A program made the position numbers and the translations under genes. From contig JAWVFT010000132.1 of the NCBI GenBank assembly GCA_033855775.1, positions 26,384 to 90,383 of the forward strand: a stretch of 64,000 nucleotides of DNA, given 5' to 3'. Source of the DNA: DASVTR01 sp033855775 (lineage in GTDB: Bacteria > Acidobacteriota > Blastocatellia > Pyrinomonadales > Pyrinomonadaceae). Below the pieces are notes generated by a model. It did not search any database. It was not told the origin of the DNA and was given only the letters and a program-made list of their open reading frames with translations. Numbering within the stretch: position 1 is the stretch's first letter; every line of letters begins with the position of its first letter. This document shows, piece after piece, positions 36,995-44,264 of the stretch.

Positions 36995-38377
36995 TCATAG
37001 CTCGTCGGCCCAGAAAGCAGGATCGATTCCGAGTTCATAGATGGATTGAATTACCACGCAAAGATTATGGCAGAGTATCTTCGCCAAAGCCTCGTTGATC
37101 TGCGCCGTCTCCGTTTTGCTTCGTAAGCTGCCACCGAGCTTCGCCTTTATCATCGAAAAAGTGGCTTCAACGTTCGAGCGTTTGTGGTAGTGCTGCATGA
37201 ACCAATCCTGATTGTACATATAGAAGTGGAACATCCTTTTCCACACTGAACTTTGGCGTGGGTCTTTAGCATTATTGTTTGACTTGAACGGAATATAAGG
37301 CTGCGCTCCGTTGAGTAGAACAGCCTTGAAGTTGTTATCCGATAGATATGCTTTATCACCTGAAACTTCGTTCATCACGAAGTTGCGCGAAGTGGCGTCG
37401 ACAAGAGGCTTGAAGTATGGACTATCTCCCGCCGTCCCATCGGTGATTTCCGCAGCGGTAACAATATTAGTTTTGACTCCGCAGATGACATGAGCCTTAA
37501 GCCATGTCTGCTTGTCTATGACTTGGCCCTTGCTATACTTGGCGTGCATCCACCGCTCATAGCGGCGAGTCGAAAAGCCTGAACTATCTACAGCGAAATC
37601 CTTCTCAACCGACGCTAGGGGTTTACTCGATTCCTCGATCATCAGCTTTAGGTAAGGAGTAAGCATTGGCATCTGAAAGTAATCGAAGATGCTGTTATAA
37701 GAGGGGCGCTTTGTGAGATAGCCTTTCGCATGCGCTTCCCTGAGATCGGTATTGAAGCGGCGGCATGAGATGGTCGAATAGACCTTAAAGCAGGCGGCGA
37801 AGATGATATCTGAAAGCGGCAAGCGCGGACGCCCCATAGTCTGTAAGGGTTCTTCGATGCCTTTGGAGAGTTCGGCTAGAAGGATTTGGAACTTGGCCTT
37901 TTCGTTTACCTGCGCCAGATTATAAGCATGCCACTCTTGCCGGTAGATGGGCTTAACGGGCTTCTCAGGAGTGGGAATTTCCATCCCGCTCTCGCGCTGT
38001 AGTTGATATTCGGCGGCATAGAGATGCTTACACTTGATTCTGTGAGCATCGAAGTCCGCGCAAGTACAGGTTTGCAGAAAAAGATTAACCATGTACCTCT
38101 TGGAGCTAGTTTGAGAAGGGACTATCCAAATATTGCCTTCGCGCGTAATTTCACGTTGCGTGGCTATTTCTAGCCCTCTGGCTTGTTTCACTTCCACTGC
38201 ACACCTTGCCATTTCTGGCGCTGTAGCCCACAATGAAAGTTGCTGAGACTGACTGTGGGTTACCACGTCGGTTTTCAAATCAGGGGCTTGTTGGTTACCG
38301 CCAGCAAGCCCTTTATTCGCTTGTCGATCTGGGTCAACTGTACCGTCAAAAGGCGGTAAAAGCAACTGAAAATTCAC
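36995..38377 (-). CDS. DDE transposase with N-terminal SWIM zinc finger, copy 1
   Basis: The 460-residue protein has a SWIM finger (CTCADFDAHRIKCKH, the CxC-xn-CxH pattern) at about residues 107-121, then a DDE core: AVDSSGFSTRRYERWMHAKY, NEVSGDKAYLSDN and HKRSNVEATFSMIKAKLGG. The order suggests an IS4/IS5-superfamily enzyme. It is homologous along its length to the gene at 45663 and to the stump at 48975 but clearly divergent. No terminal inverted repeats are recognised around it, so the element ends are undefined. Confidence 0.85.
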   Translation of the reverse strand: MNFQLLLPPFDGTVDPDRQANKGLAGGNQQAPDLKTDVVTHSQSQQLSLWATAPEMARCAVEVKQARGLEIATQREITREGNIWIVPSQTSSKRYMVNLFLQTCTCADFDAHRIKCKHLYAAEYQLQRESGMEIPTPEKPVKPIYRQEWHAYNLAQVNEKAKFQILLAELSKGIEEPLQTMGRPRLPLSDIIFAACFKVYSTISCRRFNTDLREAHAKGYLTKRPSYNSIFDYFQMPMLTPYLKLMIEESSKPLASVEKDFAVDSSGFSTRRYERWMHAKYSKGQVIDKQTWLKAHVICGVKTNIVTAAEITDGTAGDSPYFKPLVDATSRNFVMNEVSGDKAYLSDNNFKAVLLNGAQPYIPFKSNNNAKDPRQSSVWKRMFHFYMYNQDWFMQHYHKRSNVEATFSMIKAKLGGSLRSKTETAQINEALAKILCHNLCVVIQSIYELGIDPAFWADEL

Positions 38378-38511
38378 TGCTAACTCCTTGATAGAACAAG
38401 GTTTAGCGGCTGACCAGCATAGGCTCTGGAAACCAGTAGTTGCTTTATTTAGGGACTACATGGTAACGTCGCACACGTCGGGCCTTCCGCCAAAGACGGC
38501 TCGGTTGATGG

Positions 38512-38583
38512 TGGTGGAGCAGAGGAGAATCGAACTCCCGGCCAGAGGATTCCAAGCCCGTCGGTCGCAAACCTGCCTGCCCC
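38512..38583 (-). ncRNA. tmRNA-3'-end-like (ssrA tail) fragment
   Basis: On the minus strand the sequence ends GGGAGTTCGATTCTCCTCTG followed by CTCC and ACCA: a T-arm (GGGAG, TTCGATT loop, CTCCT), acceptor strand CTGCTCC, discriminator A and encoded CCA. GGGGCAG 60 bases upstream can pair with that acceptor strand, but no proper D-arm or anticodon arm can be drawn, so it is not a standard tRNA. GTGGACTAACG just upstream resembles the region before the tmRNA tail. No tag-peptide frame or 5' half is found. I take it as a tmRNA remnant, possibly an integration scar. Confidence 0.4.
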
Positions 38584-38712
38584 GTTAGTCCACGCGACAA
38601 TTTATTTGGTCGAAAGGGTCGGTGATTTCAGCACCGGCCTTTTCATTTCTAATCCCTCTTCATCTTCGTTCCCTCCTCCAATCAACCATCTCTCTATCAA
38701 CAGCCCCGCAAC

Positions 38713-38769
38713 AAAAAAGCGAGGCGCAAATCCTGAGTCCCGTTGGGACTCAGTCATCGCTATCCTCGC
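38713..38769 (-). terminator. Strong intrinsic terminator, minus strand
   Basis: CTGAGTCCC and GGGACTCAG pair around AAC, enclosed by a second stem GCGAGG/CCTCGC and followed by TTTTTT. It would end a short minus-strand RNA begun near 38820. Confidence 0.65.
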
Positions 38770-38820
38770 TTCACTTCTTACAGCTTCAGTCGTCGCTACA
38801 CGGCTGGCTGCTCAGAGATT
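38720..38820 (-). ncRNA. Candidate small RNA of about 100 nt
   Basis: A TTGACA box (38850-38855 on the minus strand) with a weak TAGAGA 17 bp on is followed by about 50 bases without an open frame, and then by the two-stem terminator at 38713-38769. The 5' part contains possible pairings (CAGCCAGCC and AGCGACGACTGAAGCTG). I recognise no known RNA family. The promoter -10 box is poor. Confidence 0.3.
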
Positions 38821-38917
38821 GGTCATTCTCTATTCTCTAGCTATTAAATTGTCAAGCGTATATTACCAAACAATGGATGTTCTACCTAGCTAGAAATGAC
38901 AGGATATCATCATGAAT

Positions 38918-39547
38918 TCACTTAGAGTAGAGGGCATTTTCCTGACTTAGTAAGACTTTATTCTCGCCCGGCTTGACCGTGACTTTGTAGTTCCAAAAAG
39001 CGAAGCCTGCGCGTGTTTCCGTCACGCCCATGATCCAATGGTCGCCAGCTTTGAGGCTGTCAAAGCTAGCACGCCCCTGAAAATCGGTAGTAACGGATTG
39101 AATAAAGTGAGGAGCATTTTCCTTATCTCTCTTCAGCAATTCAATTCCCAGCAAAACGGTTTCCCCCTTATCGGGCGTCAAGTTGGGAATTTCGGTGCGG
39201 TGCTCACGAGCGTATTCCTGCATCATTTTATTAGCCCTTGCTACTTCTATTATAAATTTTAGTTGTTGACGAGGTGAAAACTTCGTCATTGCTTCCTCTA
39301 GTGATTTAGCGTTCTTTATGCTCTCTGACTTCGGAAGTTCAACATCAAGGAGATCAGCATCAAGCAGGTAGAAGGCGTCTCGTGCAGCGGGTTGCGGCCC
39401 GCCCGATGTGTAAATTATCTGAGCCTCAATCTTAAGCGTGCCTTTATCTGTCGTCGGGGTATTTGAATCTTCACTTCTACTTGAGCAAGCCACGGAGATA
39501 GAAAATATAAACGCAATAAATGGTAGGAGAATCTTTTTTCTTCTCAT
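38918..39547 (-). CDS. Lipoprotein of unknown function
   Basis: ATG 39547 follows TTGAGGAGGGATTATAC. The 209-residue product starts RRKKILLPFIAFIFSISVAC, a lipoprotein signal with lipobox SVAC, so it should be anchored to a membrane. The C-terminal part (VTTDFQGRASFDSLKAGDHW) resembles a beta-sandwich carboxypeptidase-regulatory-like domain. The middle is helical and charged. It is divergent from the XRE gene at 39718. The longer frame upstream lacks a ribosome site. Confidence 0.72.
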   Translation of the reverse strand: MRRKKILLPFIAFIFSISVACSSRSEDSNTPTTDKGTLKIEAQIIYTSGGPQPAARDAFYLLDADLLDVELPKSESIKNAKSLEEAMTKFSPRQQLKFIIEVARANKMMQEYAREHRTEIPNLTPDKGETVLLGIELLKRDKENAPHFIQSVTTDFQGRASFDSLKAGDHWIMGVTETRAGFAFWNYKVTVKPGENKVLLSQENALYSK

Positions 39548-39660
39548 GTATAATCCCTCCTCAATGATGATGCGACCGAGTAGGCCAGTGCCGTGATCGC
39601 ATCGGTTAACAAGGCGCGCCATATAGCCTTGTTGACCCAAAACGTCAACACAGGAACGTT

Positions 39661-39676
39661 ACACCCAATTGGGTGT
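39661..39676. promoter_or_regulatory. Perfect palindrome upstream of XRE gene 1
   Basis: ACACCCAATTGGGTGT is a perfect 16-bp palindrome 41 bp before the XRE start codon, a likely operator for autoregulation. The second XRE gene has a comparable palindrome at the same distance. Confidence 0.6.
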
Positions 39677-39693
39677 GAAGTGAAGCGAAGTGA

Positions 39694-39724
39694 TACCCGT
39701 CAGGAGGTAGCTACCTGATGGGTA
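39694..39724 (+). promoter_or_regulatory. Inverted repeat covering ribosome site and start codon of XRE gene 1
   Basis: TACCC-TCAGG before and CCTGATGGGTA after a GTAGCTAC core form an imperfect hairpin. The GGAGG at 39703-39707 and the ATG at 39718 lie in it. It may limit translation or serve as an operator. The XRE gene at 49389 shows the same design. Confidence 0.55.
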
Positions 39725-39972
39725 CTAAACGCCGCCCGCAACCACGCCGTTTAGGTCGGAAGTTGTTACAGATTAGGAGGAGTCTTGATCTATCTCAGGA
39801 GCAGATGGCTGGAATGCTTACGTCAAAGCAGTCGCCAGTGTACCCGACGCACATTTCTGAATTTGAGAGGAGGAAGCGCGAACCGTCGCTAATAGTGCTA
39901 TTGAGATATGCGCGGATCGCTGGCGTCTCAACCGATATACTTATTGATGATGATCTTAATGTTATCAGCTGA
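39718..39972 (+). CDS. XRE-family HTH regulator 1
   Basis: The 84-residue protein is a single Cro/C1-type helix-turn-helix domain: LGRKLLQIRRSLDLSQEQMA, THISEFERRKREPSLIVLLR and a C-terminal YARIAGVSTDILIDD. It is a paralogue of the protein at 49111-49389 of equal architecture (REPPLPILLQYAR against REPSLIVLLRYAR). It has no partner gene in the same direction; the neighbours are divergent or converging. Autoregulation through the palindromes around its start is likely. Confidence 0.88.
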   Translation: MGTKRRPQPRRLGRKLLQIRRSLDLSQEQMAGMLTSKQSPVYPTHISEFERRKREPSLIVLLRYARIAGVSTDILIDDDLNVIS

Positions 39973-40010
39973 ACCGAAAGTGAAAATAAAATGAGGTGTG
40001 TCGTAGAAAC

Positions 40011-40814
40011 CTACTCCGATTCAGGAATGTCTGGTTGTGGCACTTGAACTTCTGTGGCTTCAGCTACATCAGCACTTAATCCTTTACGGAAATCCCTCAA
40101 AGCAGTTTCAGCCGCATTAATAGCTTCATAATGCTCCTGCAGATCTTCATCGGCTAGTTGACGAGCTTGATAGTCCTTACCCGATTTCTCCAAAACGATA
40201 ATCTGTTTAGGATCAGCAACGCCGCCGGGATTTGTGTCTATCGCATGTTCAAGTGTCCATAAAGTTGAGAATATTCCCATCTCTAACGATGGTAGTACCT
40301 TCGGCCAGAAAATCTTGCGGACAAAAGCAAGGAAGGGATCGGCGGTAGGCTGACCGCTCCCAATGGCAATAAAAGGCAGGTCGTCGGTTGCTTCTTCCGG
40401 CGCTCCTTGCTGATCAAATTGAAAGAGGGCAGGTCTTCTAGCTAAAGGAAGGGCGACTATTGATGAGGCTATGGCACTATCCATAGCAACTGGCCCAATG
40501 ACGTTCTTAGCAATTGAAGCAGCTTGGAGTTCACCAAAGAGGTCAGGCCAGATTGTCTCTCGGATGAGAGTCATTGCCTGAACAGGATTTAAACCTGAGA
40601 ATTTATTTTCCTGATATAAATTCTCTATTCGCCCGGTGATTCTCTGACTTAATCCAATTGGGCCAGAAACCCCAACGATTACTCTGTGCGAAATGATATG
40701 TAACTTAGTTACTGATTGCCGGATGGTGCGCTGCCCCATCGTTCCGAACGTGGCAGCGCCGTCAGCACCTAAGACAATTCCATCAGAACACTTTACTCCG
40801 ACAATGAGAGTCAT
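40011..40814 (-). CDS. Proteasome-beta-like Ntn hydrolase 1
   Basis: The product begins MTLIVGVKCSDGIVLGADGA. After Met removal Thr1 is the N-terminal residue, Asp17 falls exactly at GAD, and a Lys at about position 36 (SVTKLHII) matches the proteasome catalytic lysine, so all three catalytic residues are present without a propeptide. The 267 residues end in an acidic tail. AGGAAGCG precedes the ATG. It starts 11 bp after the Panacea-like gene and is surely cotranscribed with it. Substrate and oligomer are unknown. Confidence 0.82.
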   Translation of the reverse strand: MTLIVGVKCSDGIVLGADGAATFGTMGQRTIRQSVTKLHIISHRVIVGVSGPIGLSQRITGRIENLYQENKFSGLNPVQAMTLIRETIWPDLFGELQAASIAKNVIGPVAMDSAIASSIVALPLARRPALFQFDQQGAPEEATDDLPFIAIGSGQPTADPFLAFVRKIFWPKVLPSLEMGIFSTLWTLEHAIDTNPGGVADPKQIIVLEKSGKDYQARQLADEDLQEHYEAINAAETALRDFRKGLSADVAEATEVQVPQPDIPESE

Positions 40815-40825
40815 CGCTTCCTATA

Positions 40826-41272
40826 TTAGTACTGATGGGATAACTCTCCAAAAACACTATTAACTCTAAATTCAGGGTAGTTTTTGTAAATTGCTTTTAT
40901 TAATTGTTCGAAGCTTAAACTCTGACTCCAGATCACAAGTCGCTTGACATATTCTGTAACATAGGATGGCATCTCGGCTTCAAGTTCTCGGGCTACCTTT
41001 ACCCCTTCCGATGTAATTCTATAAATAGGATATCGCGTACCAAACGTTTGACTTATATTTACTAAGCCTTCATCCGCAAGTAGTTTGGCATCAAGATAAA
41101 TCGAGGGATCGAAAGGCCCGTAATTGTGAGGAATGAAATTGTAGAATGAATCTTCCACCTGTGTCGGTAATTTTTGGCCTAAAAGGAAAAGACACTTTTG
41201 AAGCTGAACCGGAGAAAGTCCTTTCCCATCAGCGGCATCTATAACCAAAAGTGTCCAGTCTTTTCTATCCAT
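40826..41272 (-). CDS. Panacea/SocA-like protein (DUF4065-like)
   Basis: The 148-residue protein has KGLSPVQLQKCLFLLGQKLP near its start, HNYGPFDPSIYLDAKLLADEGLV in the middle and a winged-helix-like YRITSEGVKVARELE, the layout of the Panacea domain, found in antitoxins and in proteolysis adaptors such as SocA. It is the first gene of a two-gene operon with a proteasome-like hydrolase, an appealing partner for an adaptor. The family link is from pattern only. Confidence 0.6.
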   Translation of the reverse strand: MDRKDWTLLVIDAADGKGLSPVQLQKCLFLLGQKLPTQVEDSFYNFIPHNYGPFDPSIYLDAKLLADEGLVNISQTFGTRYPIYRITSEGVKVARELEAEMPSYVTEYVKRLVIWSQSLSFEQLIKAIYKNYPEFRVNSVFGELSHQY

Positions 41273-41655
41273 CAGTTATAACCCTGTCCGTATCATCGGT
41301 GAGACGTTATGGCGACGGCGAAACGCCGTCTCACCAATGAAACAGTATCACTGACTAAGACAACAAGTCAACATTCTGAAGCAGGCGGTAGGATATGCTT
41401 AAGTAGGCCAATCTGTGCCAAGTAAGGGGAGTGCCGTTACGAAGATGCCCCTTACTGACCGACGAATGTCTAGATACAGTCTGCCAAAGGAAGATAGGAA
41501 ATGAAAGTACAAGTCATAAGCGAGGTGGGCGAAACAATATAGGAGCGCGATTGGAACAAAGAATCCACATGCCGCTCATTCCTAGCTGGCGGCATGCAGA
41601 AAGAAATTATCGACGCCCTGAAACACGCATAAGAGCAGGCAGAGGTCGAACTGAT
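41273..41655. other. Intergenic with hairpin and a small broken frame
   Basis: The 383 bp contain a 9-bp inverted repeat GGTGAGACG/CGTCTCACC at 41298-41335 upstream of the Panacea gene, and the interrupted small frame at 41501-41632. Nothing else is supported. Confidence 0.5.
41501..41632 (+). pseudogene. Short frame interrupted by one in-frame TAG
   Basis: ATG 41501 follows GGAAGATAGGAA. The frame reads MKVQVISEVGETI, meets TAG at 41540-41542, then continues ERDWNKESTCRSFLAGGMQK to TAA at 41630-41632. The continuation looks protein-like, so it may be a decayed small gene. No family is recognised. Confidence 0.3.
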
Positions 41656-41916
41656 TTATTTGATGATGTTGATGGAGTATCTGATATTTGCGTTACCGCC
41701 ACCTAGATCAAGCGTGATGTTCCATTGCCCAGTCCGAGGGACAGGAATCCGGGCGGGCAATCTTTTGTAAAAGCCGCCATGATAGTGGAATTCATCGCCT
41801 CGCCTGTACCTTTGGAAATTCTCATCGGTCGTTAACATCACATTGCACTGGTGAGAGCAATTAACGACAACGACATCGCCTTCGTCGAGGTACTCGCGTT
41901 TGTGAAGAAATGACAT
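41656..41916 (-). CDS. DUF1883 protein
   Basis: The 86-residue protein contains FLHKREYLDEGDVVVVNCSH, RYRRGDEFHYHGG and TLDLGGGNANIRYSINI, the whole length of the DUF1883 family, a small beta-rich domain also found fused to TIR domains. AAGGAGAACTCTT precedes the ATG. The gene 60 bp upstream on the same strand is another small protein that often accompanies it in my recollection. Function is unknown; a defence-related role is possible. Confidence 0.82.
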   Translation of the reverse strand: MSFLHKREYLDEGDVVVVNCSHQCNVMLTTDENFQRYRRGDEFHYHGGFYKRLPARIPVPRTGQWNITLDLGGGNANIRYSINIIK

Positions 41917-41976
41917 AAGAGTTCTCCTTTCATCGTTGAATAAAGTTTGTAGAGTGCGTGTGTATAGATGTGAAGA

Positions 41977-42273
41977 TTATGTCGTGCGCGCACCCCATGC
42001 CCAATCAGCACCAACAGCTAGATATATCTCGGAAGAGAAGCGCCGAGCGGCGAATGCGTTCTTAACCTGTTCTATCACCCGGTCACGAACAGCCGCCGCC
42101 GAAGCACCACTAAACTCGCCAGTGGTAGTGGTTGTCGGCATCACAATCTTATTCCCCTGACTGGATACAACGACTTTTTTTAGGCCGATCTTTTCTAGAT
42201 CGACATATGCATTCAGGTAGTCTTCGCGGCTTGCGTTCTTAAGATCAAATGTACAAATAACGAGATAGCTCAT
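41977..42273 (-). CDS. Small ferredoxin-like-fold protein
   Basis: The 98-residue protein reads SYLVICTFDLKNASREDYLN, then KKVVVSSQGNKIVMPTTTTTG, with the beta-alpha-beta rhythm of small ferredoxin-like folds such as Cas2-type proteins. It ends with YLAVGADWAWGARTT. AGGAGGAAAG precedes the start. It is upstream of the DUF1883 gene and probably cotranscribed. No catalytic motif is visible. Confidence 0.65.
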   Translation of the reverse strand: MSYLVICTFDLKNASREDYLNAYVDLEKIGLKKVVVSSQGNKIVMPTTTTTGEFSGASAAAVRDRVIEQVKNAFAARRFSSEIYLAVGADWAWGARTT

Positions 42274-42303
42274 CTTTCCTCCTCAGTGGTGTGTTTTACT
42301 GGC

Positions 42304-42642
42304 TTAACGATGATTTGACTTTCTATCGAGCTTACCAAGAATGACCACTCCGAAAAGCAATAATGCAAAGGCCATTATCCCTTTGCCTACATCTGGCTTG
42401 AATTGCGCCACCGCATCGCCAAAGCTATATAGAGCTTTACAGTCTGGGCAGAATACGCTCATAGCTCCTAATACAATTGGCAACAGGCTCGGTTGCGATG
42501 CCGGATGGTCATGAGCACATTTATGCTGCAAAAAACGATTACCACAACCCATACATTGAAGTGCTTCTGCGCCATTAGGGAATCTCAACATGGGGCGAAA
42601 ATCAGTTGCTCGCAGACATCGTGGGCAAAGAAGTTTGATCAT
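42304..42642 (-). CDS. Zinc-ribbon membrane protein
   Basis: The ATG at 42642 gives 112 residues with three Cys pairs (CPRC, CMGC and CPDC), suggesting one or two zinc ribbons, and a single C-terminal membrane helix (GIMAFALLLFGVVILGKL). A longer frame from TTG 42687 starts at the expected transcription start, so the ATG is preferred. A consensus promoter lies 52 bp upstream. Function is unknown. Confidence 0.6.
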   Translation of the reverse strand: MIKLLCPRCLRATDFRPMLRFPNGAEALQCMGCGNRFLQHKCAHDHPASQPSLLPIVLGAMSVFCPDCKALYSFGDAVAQFKPDVGKGIMAFALLLFGVVILGKLDRKSNHR

Positions 42643-42678
42643 TTTAGCTGCGCCTTTGACGGTTATTTGCTGGGTTAT

Positions 42679-42694
42679 TGTCAACATATTGACA
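42679..42694. promoter_or_regulatory. Palindrome at the minus-strand promoter
   Basis: TGTCAA and TTGACA flank CATA, next to the -10 box of the promoter at 42694-42723, as expected for a repressor site. Confidence 0.45.
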
Positions 42695-42723
42695 TTATAT
42701 GGGCAAACATCGGTCTATGTCAA
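42694..42723 (-). promoter_or_regulatory. Consensus sigma70-type promoter for the zinc-ribbon gene
   Basis: On the minus strand TTGACA (42723-42718) and TATAAT (42699-42694) are separated by 18 bp; both hexamers are perfect consensus. Confidence 0.7.
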
Positions 42724-42803
42724 GACAAAAATACGTCTAGACCCGTCCGGTTATTTGGTGTATACTCGACTTGAGGAGTTAAATTATTTAAAGGAGTTGA
42801 TTT

Positions 42804-43025
42804 ATGCCGTCATCAAGATCTAGCATTCCTTACATTGACCCGAAGGTACAGTATGTCGGGGTCAGCAAACTCAGAACACTTAATGCGACTAATCTTAATG
42901 AATTAGATAAAACCCTTGTTATTCAAGATAATGATAAGCCTTTAGCCGTAGTATTAAGTTATGAGCAGTTTTTGGAGATGCAAAAAGAACGAGAAAGACT
43001 GGTCGAATTGAGTGAGGGCGACTAG
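42804..43025 (+). CDS. Phd/YefM-type antitoxin without visible toxin
   Basis: The 73-residue protein reads VSKLRTLNATNLNELDKTLV, then IQDNDKPLAVVLSYEQFLEM, the N-terminal DNA-binding fold of Phd/YefM antitoxins (dimer strand plus LSYEQFLEMQ helix). AAAGGAGTTGATTT precedes the start, and TATACT lies about 40 bp upstream. The next gene is on the opposite strand, so no toxin follows. It may control its own promoter or act in trans. Confidence 0.7.
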   Translation: MPSSRSSIPYIDPKVQYVGVSKLRTLNATNLNELDKTLVIQDNDKPLAVVLSYEQFLEMQKERERLVELSEGD

Positions 43026-43060
43026 TGGCAGGGAAGCTATAACGGGTGGAAATTTAAGGA

Positions 43061-43717
43061 TTAGAAAGCTGCATCCACATCAGGGATAGCCATTCCGGTT
43101 TCTTCATCAAAGCGGTCTGCGCAATCATCCCGCGTAATCTCACAAAAACCACATTCATGCCCACTTGGAATTTGAGTGGGTGGGGACTCTGCTGCTACGC
43201 GCCTTATTAACTCGACCAGTCCTGTGATGAAACTGCTATCCAGTGCGCTATGGGGTATCCGGACTTCATCCGATTGATATTTTACTATCCCGTCGAACTC
43301 CACACCCTTATAAGCAGGTAAAGCTAGGGGAACCGCCCACATATAGATCATAACTTGGGCTATATCTGCATTATTTGGCTTGCCGGTTTTCGCATCATAA
43401 ATAATGCCCCTTCCGTCCGACGCAGTAATCAAATCAGGAGTGCCTGCGAGGATGACATTATTGCGACCGGGGAGCCGGAAAAAATTCTGAGCTTCTCTGC
43501 GAACCGTCTCGCCTTGAGACTGAAGTTCACGTTGAATCTGGCTAACAAAAGCAGTGTGTTCTGCCTTCCACTTTGCTAGATTGAAGTCGCTTGGCATTTT
43601 GGGCCAATTCTGATAATGGGCCTTATACCAAGCAGCCCACTCACAAGAGCTATCCCCGATAAGAAGTTTCTTAATCCAGCTAACGTGAATGTAAGGACTA
43701 GGGCGCGGTACAGTCAT
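43061..43717 (-). CDS. PD-(D/E)XK nuclease, Cas4/RecB-like
   Basis: The start at 43717 puts a GGAGG nine bases upstream. The 218-residue product has GTPDLITASD, IIYDAKTGK (the D-x-K core) and ADIAQVMIYMWA, the RecB-type motif with Gln and Tyr. A Cys near residue 26 (SSCEWAAWY) and CGFCEITRDDC at the C-terminus give the one-plus-three cysteine pattern that holds a 4Fe-4S cluster in Cas4 and AddB. No CRISPR array or cas gene is near. It overlaps the upstream small zinc protein gene by 20 bp. Confidence 0.78.
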   Translation of the reverse strand: MTVPRPSPYIHVSWIKKLLIGDSSCEWAAWYKAHYQNWPKMPSDFNLAKWKAEHTAFVSQIQRELQSQGETVRREAQNFFRLPGRNNVILAGTPDLITASDGRGIIYDAKTGKPNNADIAQVMIYMWAVPLALPAYKGVEFDGIVKYQSDEVRIPHSALDSSFITGLVELIRRVAAESPPTQIPSGHECGFCEITRDDCADRFDEETGMAIPDVDAAF

Positions 43718-43898
43718 GCAGGCCATCCTCCGTTTTAAAGGACGGCGAGTATAACATTAAATCATCCCTATTTACATATGATTCAATGTCGGCGCGGATG
43801 TTTTCATCCGCTAGGCAATGCTGGTGATGACCTCGTTCAAAAGGTTGCGTCGGTTCACCGCAGAGGTAGCACCTCTCTAATGTTGTCTCAGAATCCAT
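43698..43898 (-). CDS. Small zinc-binding protein
   Basis: The 66-residue protein contains ERCYLCGEPTQPFERGHHQH followed by Cys, a CxxC-xn-HxxH/C site that should bind zinc. AAAGGAGGGCATT precedes the ATG. It is the first gene of an operon with the Cas4-like nuclease, whose start lies within its last codons. It may help the nuclease bind DNA; that is inference from the overlap. Confidence 0.65.
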   Translation of the reverse strand: MDSETTLERCYLCGEPTQPFERGHHQHCLADENIRADIESYVNRDDLMLYSPSFKTEDGLHDCTAP

Positions 43899-44039
43899 AA
43901 TGCCCTCCTTTGACTGGCGGTGGAAAATCGTTCGCCTTTCGTTTCGTAGTATATACTATGTTGCAAGGATGAAACAAGTGGATTCTAGGAGTTTTTGTGA
44001 CACCTCACCTACTTCTTGTGAAATCTCTACTTCTTGTGC

Positions 44040-44185
44040 AATGCCTCCTCTGACTACTTATCGGGCAACTCCCAGACTTTTCGGGCAAAAGCCGCTTATC
44101 GGGCAAAGCCCAGGGTCGAGGACTTGCCTAATAATTTCTGATATGCTCTGAATTGTTGGGCAGGATTCGGAATTGTTGGGCAAGA
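44040..44185. repeat. CAGGGTCGAG repeat, copy 2, with GGGCAA words
   Basis: The core at 44111-44121 is flanked by GGGCAAAGCC and GACTTGCC, giving an imperfect hairpin. CGGGCAA occurs three times before it and TTGTTGGGCA twice after it. Confidence 0.65.
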
Positions 44186-44264
44186 TGCTTGCGAGGTTCT
44201 TTGAAAGGTAGTCGGCGGCTTATCCGCTTCCATGTAGAGATAGGTCTTTGAAAGGCAGTCTCGT

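Larger units (their letters stand above)
38378..38917. other. Intergenic with RNA-like elements
   Basis: The 540 bp contain the tmRNA-3'-end-like fragment at 38512-38583, a hairpin CGGTG/CACCG at about 38620-38637, a long terminator-like stem at 38713-38769 and a TTGACA-led promoter-like site at about 38827-38855, all read on the minus strand. No protein gene is supported. Confidence 0.5.

Noticed and set aside
38512..38583. A standard tRNA gene
   Set aside because: The acceptor and T-arm fit, but no D-arm or anticodon stem can be formed, and the length between them is short.
38584..38900. A complete tmRNA
   Set aside because: Neither the 5' TTCGAC-type segment nor a tag frame ending in Ala-Leu-Ala-Ala could be found upstream on the minus strand.
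43355..43579. A plus-strand frame inside the Cas4-like gene
   Set aside because: No ribosome site or domain; the opposite strand has full nuclease motifs.
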